NCBI RefSeq assembly: GCF_029637705.1
Contig: NZ_CP121252.1
Location: 1,116,001 to 1,180,000, forward strand
Length of the DNA: 64,000 nucleotides
Reading direction: 5' to 3'
DNA from: Citricoccus muralis
GTDB lineage: Bacteria; Actinomycetota; Actinomycetes; Actinomycetales; Micrococcaceae
Below, piece after piece: positions 18,180 to 24,965 of the stretch. The notes beneath the pieces were generated by a model, which saw only the letters and a list, made by a program, of their open reading frames with translations, was not told the DNA's origin and searched no databases. Made by a program: the position numbers and the translations under genes. Position 1 is the stretch's first letter; each line of letters opens with the position of its first letter.

Positions 18180-18802
18180 CTCCAGGTCCAGCCACCGTCG
18201 AGCCACCAGGGGCGGAATGCGATCTCACCGGCCCGGTCGGATACCTCCAGCACGACCACGCCCTGCACCGATTCTCCAGGGCCGATCTGGCTGGGGAGCT
18301 GTTCGGACGACGACAGGCACATCATGGTGGCAAAGCTTTGTGCGTCGTTCATCCGCTGACCATCGGCGCCAAACGAGATCCATTCATTGGTCAGGTCGAT
18401 TTCACCGTAAAGCTCATCCCACGAATCCTGATGCTCTCCCGAAGCAGGCTGCGTGATGGCTGTGATGTCTACGGCAATGAGCCTGTTGCCTTCTGCTGCT
18501 AAATCATCGGGCGTCCAGAGGGGGTCGGTGCATTCCGTTTCTTCAACGCTGTCGACGGTGAAGGAAATCGTGGGCGACTCAGCGTCGATATTTCCCACCC
18601 CAGCGGGTTCGCCAATCTCCTTGATCAGGTCCCCGCGGTCGTTACGGGCCGGTGGGGTGGGAGAAGGTGTTTCCGGTTCCTGAACGGTCTCGACGGACGG
18701 GGCGTTTGCTGGAGTGGTCTCGTCCGCTGCATCAGACGAGCAGGCGGTGAGTGCGATAAAGCCGATAGAGAGGGCCGCGAGTGCCCCACGACGACAGAAC
18801 AT
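18143..18802 (-). CDS. Lipoprotein with a DUF4352-like domain
   Basis: A protein of 219 residues beginning MFCRRGALAALSIG with a lipobox LTAC, so Cys20 would be lipid-modified and anchored outside. A Pro/Thr/Glu spacer is followed by a beta-rich domain: FTVDSVEETECTD, RLIAVDITA and a late hydrophobic strand GVVVLEVSD. This resembles DUF4352 extracellular Ig-like domains. The ATG at 18802 has a GGAGG site six bases upstream; a longer frame adds an implausible N-terminus. Function is unknown. Confidence 0.8.
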   Translation of the reverse strand: MFCRRGALAALSIGFIALTACSSDAADETTPANAPSVETVQEPETPSPTPPARNDRGDLIKEIGEPAGVGNIDAESPTISFTVDSVEETECTDPLWTPDDLAAEGNRLIAVDITAITQPASGEHQDSWDELYGEIDLTNEWISFGADGQRMNDAQSFATMMCLSSSEQLPSQIGPGESVQGVVVLEVSDRAGEIAFRPWWLDGGWTWSYDLDGPEGLGA

Positions 18803-19029
18803 GATGCCTCCACGTGGCGAAAATTTGGCGTGTGAGTAGGTGAGCGAGTGATGGTGAGCAAACTCTGATTCCATGATCGCCTCACGGAATGACACGTTGA
18901 GAATCCTGCACCTAAATGACGAGAAACGCCCCGCCCGACGAGGCATCGCGCGAAACTAGTGACGCGGAGTAGTGTGGATCACAGTCCACCTTTCACTACT
19001 TTCCACTTCTTTTCACTGAAGGAGTCGCT

Positions 19030-20181
19030 ATGAGCCAGGCAGCGTACATCGTCGAAGCGGTGCGGACCCCGGTGGGTCGCCGCAAGGGCGGCCTCTCCCA
19101 GGTTCATCCGCTGGATTTGGCAGCGACTCCGATCCGGGCGCTGATCGAGCGTCTCGGCGTCCACACCGACGACTACGACGAGGTGATTCTGGGCTGCATC
19201 GATCAGATCGGCCCGCAGTCCTTCGACATCGCACGCAACGCCTGGCTCGCCGCGGGTGGGTCTGAGGGGGTGCCCGGCACCACCATTGATCGGCAGTGCG
19301 GATCCGGCCAGCAGGCGGTGCACTATGCGGCGCAGGCGGTGATGTCTGGGACCGCGGATCTGGTGGTGGCCGGCGGCGTGCAGGCCATGTCCACGGTGCC
19401 CCTGGGCGCGGCCAACGTCATCATGAAAGATCAGGGATTCCCCACCCCTTTCACTGGGTCAACATCGTGGGACGAACGCTACGGTGACCAGGAGATTTCG
19501 CAGTTCCGCGGTGTGGAGATTATTGCGGAGCGCTGGGGCATCACCCGCGATCAAGCCGAGGCCTTCGCGATGGAATCGCACCGTCGTGCCTTGGCTGCGC
19601 AGGCGGCGGGGGTGTTCCGTGACGAGATCGTGCCGGTCGGCGAGCTCCGCGACGATGAAGGTCCGCGCGAACCGAACCCGGAGAAGATGTCGCAACTGGA
19701 GCCGATCCGACCCGGCGGAGTGCATACGGCGGCCTCGGCGTCGCAGATTTCCGACGGGGCCGCGGTGCTCGCCATCGCGTCGGAGCGGGCGGTTGAGGAA
19801 CATGGGTTGAGGGCTCGCGCCCGGATTCACCATATTTCGGCACGCGGCGACGACCCGGTGGCCATGCTGACCGCCCCGATCCGGGCCACCCGGTACGCCC
19901 TAGAAAAGACGGGGATGTCGATCGACGACTTTGACACGATAGAGATCAATGAGGCCTTCGCCGCGGTGGTGCTGGCGTGGCAGCAGGAGCTGCAGCCGGA
20001 CCCGCAGAAGGTCAACCCCCAAGGGGGAGCGATCGCGTTGGGGCATCCGATCGGTGCTACCGGTGCGCGGCTGATGACCACGCTGTTGCACACCCTGGAG
20101 TCCATCGGCGGACGATTCGGACTGCAGACGATGTGTGAAGGCGGCGGTCAGGCCAACGTCACCATTATTGAGCGGCTCTGA
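19030..20181 (+). CDS. Acetyl-CoA C-acyltransferase (thiolase)
   Basis: A thiolase of 383 residues that joins or cleaves acyl-CoA with acetyl-CoA. The acyl-accepting Cys lies in RQCGSGQQAV at about residue 90. The active-site His is in ALGHPIGATG (about 338), and the second Cys in MCEGGGQAN (about 369). NEAFAAV is also present. A GAAGGAG ribosome-binding site stands eight bases before the ATG. No other beta-oxidation genes are adjacent, so a catabolic or biosynthetic role cannot be decided. Confidence 0.93.
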   Translation: MSQAAYIVEAVRTPVGRRKGGLSQVHPLDLAATPIRALIERLGVHTDDYDEVILGCIDQIGPQSFDIARNAWLAAGGSEGVPGTTIDRQCGSGQQAVHYAAQAVMSGTADLVVAGGVQAMSTVPLGAANVIMKDQGFPTPFTGSTSWDERYGDQEISQFRGVEIIAERWGITRDQAEAFAMESHRRALAAQAAGVFRDEIVPVGELRDDEGPREPNPEKMSQLEPIRPGGVHTAASASQISDGAAVLAIASERAVEEHGLRARARIHHISARGDDPVAMLTAPIRATRYALEKTGMSIDDFDTIEINEAFAAVVLAWQQELQPDPQKVNPQGGAIALGHPIGATGARLMTTLLHTLESIGGRFGLQTMCEGGGQANVTIIERL

Positions 20182-20200
20182 CGGCTGCTCGCCGACCGGC

Positions 20201-21388
20201 TCAGCGGTAGGTGGAGGGCCAGTCGGTGCGCAGCCGTACGATGCGCCCGTTGGCCTGACGCTGTAGGCGCCCCGAGACCAAACCCTCGCGAATGCCATCC
20301 TGTAGCTGGTGCTCCACTTTGCGGCGCCCCGAGCCACCGAAGAGATTCTGCGGGACGGAATCGCCCAGGATCTTTTGCATGCCTTCGGGCAGGCTCTCGA
20401 TGCCTCGGTGGATGGACTTGTTCAGACCGTCGTTGAGTCCCTGCGTCCAGGTCGCGGCGCCGCGGGAGGTGATGTCCATGCGCTGCTTGAGTTGCTCGAG
20501 CAGTTCGTCTTCGGTGAGCCCGCGTTCGTCGTCGAGAATCACCCAGGCCGCGTTCGCCACCTCGATGGCCGGTGCTTCGTGGAGTGCAAGGTCTGCGCTG
20601 CGGCCGAAGGTGCGGAAGGTGCCCCAGTGCTCCACCGTGATGGCGGCGGGCCAGAGGATGCCGTGCTGGTCGGCGCGGTAGCGTCGGGTGACGATCAGCT
20701 GCTCGAGTGCTTTTTCGGCTCGTTTTCCGGCGGTGTACCCGCCGCGCTGCTTGACCGCCTGTATGACGGCGTCGCGGTGGACCGGGAAGATCGCGTCCAG
20801 AAAGGACTTCAGGGCGGGAACGCCCGAGACGTCATCCAGGGCCGGCACCGGCGGGAAGACGGCGGGCCGACCCCAGCGGTGGTCCAGCATGAACTGGGCG
20901 TGGGGCAGTCGGTGGTCACCGGGGCGGGTCCACCCGGTCATCCGCACGGCGCGGTCCGTCTCGGTGTAGGCGTCTTCGAGCTGCTCGACCACCAGCTCAT
21001 AGCGTTCAAGGTCGGTCTCTGAGGGCGCGAGCCGGGACGCAGAGTCGGCGGGAGCTTCGAGCGCTTTCTGTATTTTTTTCTGCTGGCCGGCGGTGGCGGC
21101 CGGGGTGTTTCGTTCCAGTTCGGCGCGACGCTGCTGGGCGCGTTTCAGGGTGCTGGAGAAACCGCGGACCAGGGGATTGGACCTGTCCAGCCAGCCGGGG
21201 GCGGCCAGCGCCCGGTGCGGGTCGGTTTCGACCTGAGTGGAGTCCACGGTGACCCGGTCGAAACGCTGGTCGAGGGCGCGCCAGCGCTGCTGCCGATCCG
21301 TGAGCTTTCTGCGGTTCATCGAGGTGACCGACCCCCATCCGAGGAGTATGGCGAGGGAGATGAGAAGCGGGATGAGCCAGAGTTCCAT
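20201..21388 (-). CDS. Membrane-anchored protein of unknown function (paralogue A)
   Basis: A protein of 395 residues, not recognised as a named family. A single N-terminal transmembrane helix (LWLIPLLISLAILLGW, residues 3-18) is followed by a long soluble region. It shares blocks with its upstream neighbour: a DHRWGxPA segment near residue 170, a WG..RTFG..ADL segment near 270, a conserved IEVANAAWVILD stretch, a repeated Glu/Leu helix (LTEDELLEQLKQ), and a C-terminal GRLQRQ...WPSTYR ending. The two genes are tandem duplicates with 50 bases or so between them. Orientation implies a cytoplasmic or external soluble domain; no catalytic motif is evident. The start at 21388 places the helix at the N-terminus. 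Confidence 0.8.
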   Translation of the reverse strand: MELWLIPLLISLAILLGWGSVTSMNRRKLTDRQQRWRALDQRFDRVTVDSTQVETDPHRALAAPGWLDRSNPLVRGFSSTLKRAQQRRAELERNTPAATAGQQKKIQKALEAPADSASRLAPSETDLERYELVVEQLEDAYTETDRAVRMTGWTRPGDHRLPHAQFMLDHRWGRPAVFPPVPALDDVSGVPALKSFLDAIFPVHRDAVIQAVKQRGGYTAGKRAEKALEQLIVTRRYRADQHGILWPAAITVEHWGTFRTFGRSADLALHEAPAIEVANAAWVILDDERGLTEDELLEQLKQRMDITSRGAATWTQGLNDGLNKSIHRGIESLPEGMQKILGDSVPQNLFGGSGRRKVEHQLQDGIREGLVSGRLQRQANGRIVRLRTDWPSTYR

Positions 21389-21464
21389 GCTCTCCTGTGC
21401 CGTCCCTTCTCTCACGGCGGTGCCGTGGGTGTGCAGATGTTTGTCTCAGGTTATCAAGGCCGTG

Positions 21465-22619
21465 TTAGGTGGCGTTGTTCCGGTAAGTGCCTGGCCAGCT
21501 ACTTCGGCCCCGTCCGATGGTGCCGTCAATGCGGCGCTGTAGCCGACCGGTCAGCATTCCGGTGTGCACAGCGTGGGCGACCAGCCGGTCCCAGTGGGCG
21601 GTGCGCCGGCTGGGGGACTCGCCGCGACGGCTGGTGGGTAAGCCGTTCGGATAGTCGGTGAGCTCGAGGTGCTCCTTCAACTGCTCGGTGATGTCCTTTT
21701 CCGTCATGGACTCGCCGTCGAGCATCACCCAGATGGCGTTGGCGATCTCGACCGGAGAGGTGTCGAAGACGCTGAGATCTGCTTCCGGTCCAAAGGTGCG
21801 GTGCACGCCCCAAGAATCGACGTCGACCCAGCGTGGCCAGAGGAAACCGTCGGCATCCTCGGTGACATGGGGCATCAGTAGGTCGGTGAGTTCCTTACCT
21901 CGGACCGGTCCGACACCCCGGGCCCGCAGGGCTTGCAGGGCATCGGTGCGGGTGATCGGGAAGACCTCCTCGATGAAACGGCGCACATTCTCGGAGCTGT
22001 GCTCGCCGTCGAGCACCACCCGGGCAGGCAGGAGAGCGGGTTCGCCCCAACGGTGGTCCAGGAGGAACTGCGGGTGGGGTGCATTCTCGTGATCGTGATG
22101 CGCCCAGCCACTGAGCCGCAGTGCCTGGTCGATCTCCTCAAAGGTGGCCGCAAGGTCTTGAATGATGTCCTCAAAAGAGGAGAGCTGCTCGTCGGATACC
22201 CGTGATGGCGTCCACGTGCTGGGGACGGGGTCGGGCGACCTGCGGGGGCCGAAGAGCAGTGCCGCACGCCGATCCTGGGCTCGGGCGACAGCAGTGGCGT
22301 AGGAGCGCACCAGTGGACTAGAAGAATCGAGCCAGCCCGGGGTGGTCAGCGCTTGCTGCGGGTCTGATTCGTGCCGCTCGACGTGGGTGCAGAGGGCTTG
22401 GAAGCGGTGATCCAACGCAGCCCACCGTTCGCGGTTGACTTGTTGCGCCTGGGCCGCGGCCATCCAAGAGATGAACCCCCAGATGGCCAACCCGAGGACG
22501 ATCACTCCGAGCACGATGTACCAGTATTGAATGATGTACCAGTATTGAATGATGAGCCCGAGTAGCACCATCACCACGATGATGGCGAAGCACCCGCTGC
22601 CGCCTCCTCCGCCCTTCAT
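21465..22619 (-). CDS. Membrane-anchored protein of unknown function (paralogue B)
   Basis: A protein of 384 residues, paralogous to the following gene. The N-terminus (GGGGGSG then CFAIIVVMVLLGLIIQYWY) holds one or two hydrophobic segments. These include a six-residue duplication (QYWYII) produced by an exact 18-bp tandem repeat in the DNA. The soluble region carries the shared DHRWGEPALLPARV, WGVHRTFGPEADLS and IANAIWVMLDGE blocks, and the ending GRLQRR...SWPGTYR. The family was not recognised. It is the first gene of a probable two-gene unit. Confidence 0.8.
   Translation of the reverse strand: MKGGGGGSGCFAIIVVMVLLGLIIQYWYIIQYWYIVLGVIVLGLAIWGFISWMAAAQAQQVNRERWAALDHRFQALCTHVERHESDPQQALTTPGWLDSSSPLVRSYATAVARAQDRRAALLFGPRRSPDPVPSTWTPSRVSDEQLSSFEDIIQDLAATFEEIDQALRLSGWAHHDHENAPHPQFLLDHRWGEPALLPARVVLDGEHSSENVRRFIEEVFPITRTDALQALRARGVGPVRGKELTDLLMPHVTEDADGFLWPRWVDVDSWGVHRTFGPEADLSVFDTSPVEIANAIWVMLDGESMTEKDITEQLKEHLELTDYPNGLPTSRRGESPSRRTAHWDRLVAHAVHTGMLTGRLQRRIDGTIGRGRSSWPGTYRNNAT
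22515..22550 (-). repeat. Exact 18-bp tandem duplication inside a coding membrane segment
   Basis: GATGTACCAGTATTGAAT is present twice in a row (22515-22532 and 22533-22550). Being a multiple of three it keeps the frame and lengthens the first hydrophobic segment of paralogue B by six residues. Confidence 0.9.
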
Positions 22620-22714
22620 GGGGTGTCCTTCCGTTCACGAGAGATGTGGATACCGTGATTCTTCCCGTTCGATAGGACACGATAAAGATCTCGGGTGAGC
22701 GACGTGGTTGGGCT

Positions 22715-23746
22715 CTACTTCCAGCCCAGCAAGCGGAACACTTCAACCCAGCCCTCGAAGAGATGACGGTTAAACTCGACGCCGAGCTGATTCGGATTGG
22801 CGAAGAGTACCCAGTCGGCGGCCTGCACCGCCTCGTCTTGGCTGAGCATCTCGGCCAGCTGTTCCACCGTCCCGGTGTAGGTAGGTCCGGAACGGGCCGG
22901 GCTGCCGTCCAGGTATCCGGCGGAGTCGGAGAGTTCACGACGTCGACTGAATCGCATCTCATCCTCGGCCGAGCGGATCGGGAACATCGAGCGCGTGACC
23001 GCGGTGGCGCCGCCGGTCGTCAGCCCGGATTCGGTGTATGCCTCGAGGTAGCGGGCGATCTGGTCGGCCTGCTGGACGTGGAACGGGCGGCCGTCATCCT
23101 GCAACAGCAGCGTGGAGGAGAGCAGATTGTAGCCCTGTTGACCGGCGACGATGCCGGACGAGGTGGAACCGGATCCCCACCAGAGTCGATTCAGCAGCCC
23201 GGGGGCCTGCGGTTGCACGTTCAGGCGCTCGGCCCCGTGCGGCGCCCAGCCGGAGGAAGGGTCGGCATGGGCCACCGGGGCGCCGGACAGTGCCTCGCGA
23301 ATCCGCTGACCACGTTGCTGAGCCACCTGGTTCCAGGTCTGTCCGGGTTCCAGGTCGTAACCGAACTGGTGCTGGCCGTCGCGGGCGGCCTCCGGTGAGC
23401 CTCGGGACACGCCGAGCTCGAGTCGGCCCCCGGCGATCAGATCGGTCGTCGCAGCTTCTTCGGCGAAGTACAGGGGATTCTCGTAGCGCAGGTCGATGAC
23501 GCCGGTGCCTAGATGAATGGTGGAGGTCCGGGCCGCCATCGCCGCCAGGGTGGGGAACGGCGCAGAGAGCATGTCCTGGAAATGATGGGAGCGGATCCAG
23601 GCGCCGTCGAGTCCGACCTCTTCGGCGGCGACCGTCATCTCGATCTGATCGTGCAGCGTGGCGGCGGCGTCGGGGGAGCGGGAGCCCGGCGCGTGCTTCC
23701 AGTGTCCGAAATTCAGGAAGCCGAGTTTTTTGGTCGTCTCAGTCAT
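22715..23746 (-). CDS. LLM-class flavin-dependent oxidoreductase
   Basis: A luciferase-like monooxygenase of 343 residues with a TIM-barrel layout. Typical segments are LDGAWIRSHHFQDMLSAP (near 45), LGTGVIDLRYENPLYFAEEAAT (near 80) and GRLELGVSRGSPE (near 105). These enzymes use reduced FMN or F420 to oxidise small organic substrates, and the substrate here is not predictable. A truncated VOC frame follows on the same strand. Confidence 0.9.
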   Translation of the reverse strand: MTETTKKLGFLNFGHWKHAPGSRSPDAAATLHDQIEMTVAAEEVGLDGAWIRSHHFQDMLSAPFPTLAAMAARTSTIHLGTGVIDLRYENPLYFAEEAATTDLIAGGRLELGVSRGSPEAARDGQHQFGYDLEPGQTWNQVAQQRGQRIREALSGAPVAHADPSSGWAPHGAERLNVQPQAPGLLNRLWWGSGSTSSGIVAGQQGYNLLSSTLLLQDDGRPFHVQQADQIARYLEAYTESGLTTGGATAVTRSMFPIRSAEDEMRFSRRRELSDSAGYLDGSPARSGPTYTGTVEQLAEMLSQDEAVQAADWVLFANPNQLGVEFNRHLFEGWVEVFRLLGWK

Positions 23747-23761
23747 ACTCAGCGCAACCCT

Positions 23762-24016
23762 TCAAAACTGAAGAGTATTCCCGTCGGGCGCGACGGTGAG
23801 GCGTTTCTGTCGTTCACGGCAGAATTCGTTGCCTTCGATGTCTTGCATGACAACACAGGATTCGTTTTCGTCGTCTGCTGGCCAAAAGCGAAGGCGACGT
23901 GCCCCCAGTGCTTCAAGACGGGTTGCTTCAGCCTGGAGCGCGGCCTTCCCAAACCCCGCTACCTGGCCGGGCGCTTCGCAGTCGAAGGTCATCTGCACGT
24001 GCTTTACGGCATTCAT
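23762..24016 (-). pseudogene. Internally deleted VOC-domain protein
   Basis: An ORF of 84 residues. It begins like a VOC dioxygenase-type protein (KHVQMTFDCEAPGQVAGF) and ends like one (ALGARRLRFWPADDE...VVMQDIEGNEF). The central ~70 residues seen in the family are missing and the ends are joined in frame. It is probably non-functional, or at best a half-domain. It lies just upstream of the LLM oxidoreductase. Confidence 0.6.
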
Positions 24017-24216
24017 GATGATCAGCGTATTCCTCGGTGCGTTGTGCACGGAGCCTCTATCCAGCGGGAGGTCCGAAGACCGACGTGTTCTAGCACCCCG
24101 CCGTTTCGACGTCGTACGCGGTGAGAACCACCGTCGTCAGACCCCTGAATGTGTTCGTTTCATTGCGAGCGAGGCGGGTGGGGGCGATTTGGCGCACCGT
24201 CGACCGGCGTGTATCG

Positions 24217-24247
24217 TTTACACCTGTAAATGACTGACAGGTGTAAA
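24217..24247 (+). promoter_or_regulatory. Palindromic operator upstream of the TetR gene
   Basis: TTTACACCTGT (24217-24227) and ACAGGTGTAAA (24237-24247) are perfect 11-base inverted repeats separated by nine bases. The left half plus three bases (TTTACACCTGTAAA) is itself nearly palindromic, suggesting two TetR dimers. It ends ten bases before the TetR start, consistent with autorepression of the tetR-yhgE pair. Confidence 0.8.
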
Positions 24248-24257
24248 GAAGGCGGGG

Positions 24258-24965
24258 ATGAGTGTGAGCGCGATGCCGGATCATGATGGTCTGAATGAGG
24301 CGGCCACGAGTCCGACGACGATGGACGCTATCGTGGACGTTCGACTGCGGCGCTCCCGGGACGCGATGATTCGTGCTGTCGACGGTCTCATTGCTGAGGG
24401 GGTCGGTCTGGAGTCGATGTCCGTGACCGACGTCGTGCGTCGGGCCGGGGTATCTCGACCGACCTTCTACAAACAGTTTGCGGATGTCGCGGAGCTGCTA
24501 CGCGCCTCGGCCATGACGCGGATGACCGCCATGCTTGAACGGGCTGTGCAGCAGCGCAGCGACGCATCGTGGTCCGAGTTCATGACGCACACGTTCTCTC
24601 GGCTGCTGACCGAGCTGATCTCTGACAGTCCCTACTACCTGACGGCGCTCGAGGCTTCACCGGAGCTGCTGAGCAGAGAGGTGACCAGACTGATCGCCGA
24701 CCGGCTGCTGTGCCATTCGCCGCTCGCGGAGGAGCTGCAGCGCCGGCCCGGACCGGTGACTCCACGACAGCGTGCGGAGTTTTTGGCGGCCGGAACGGTC
24801 TGGCAGGCGCGTACCTGGCTGCAGTCCCGCCGCTGGGCAGAACTGACCCCGCAGCAGCTGGACGAGGCCGTGCAACAGGAAATGACAGTCCTGGCCACCT
24901 TGCTGGTGGACACCGCCGGCGTCGATCTGGACGTTGCCGAACCAGCCGTAAGGGAGAGCCGATGA
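24258..24965 (+). CDS. TetR family transcriptional regulator
   Basis: A protein of 235 residues. The helix-turn-helix SVTDVVRRAGVSRPTFYKQFADVAELL covers about residues 55-81. A variable C-terminal ligand domain follows, with no cysteine-rich metal site. Its stop overlaps the start of the YhgE/Pip gene (ATGA), and the perfect palindrome just upstream is its likely operator. It therefore probably represses itself and the membrane protein gene. Confidence 0.88.
   Translation: MSVSAMPDHDGLNEAATSPTTMDAIVDVRLRRSRDAMIRAVDGLIAEGVGLESMSVTDVVRRAGVSRPTFYKQFADVAELLRASAMTRMTAMLERAVQQRSDASWSEFMTHTFSRLLTELISDSPYYLTALEASPELLSREVTRLIADRLLCHSPLAEELQRRPGPVTPRQRAEFLAAGTVWQARTWLQSRRWAELTPQQLDEAVQQEMTVLATLLVDTAGVDLDVAEPAVRESR

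Noticed and set aside
24710-24961. N-terminal extension of the YhgE/Pip gene
   Set aside because: It is an out-of-frame shadow of the TetR gene; the real start at 24962 overlaps the TetR stop.
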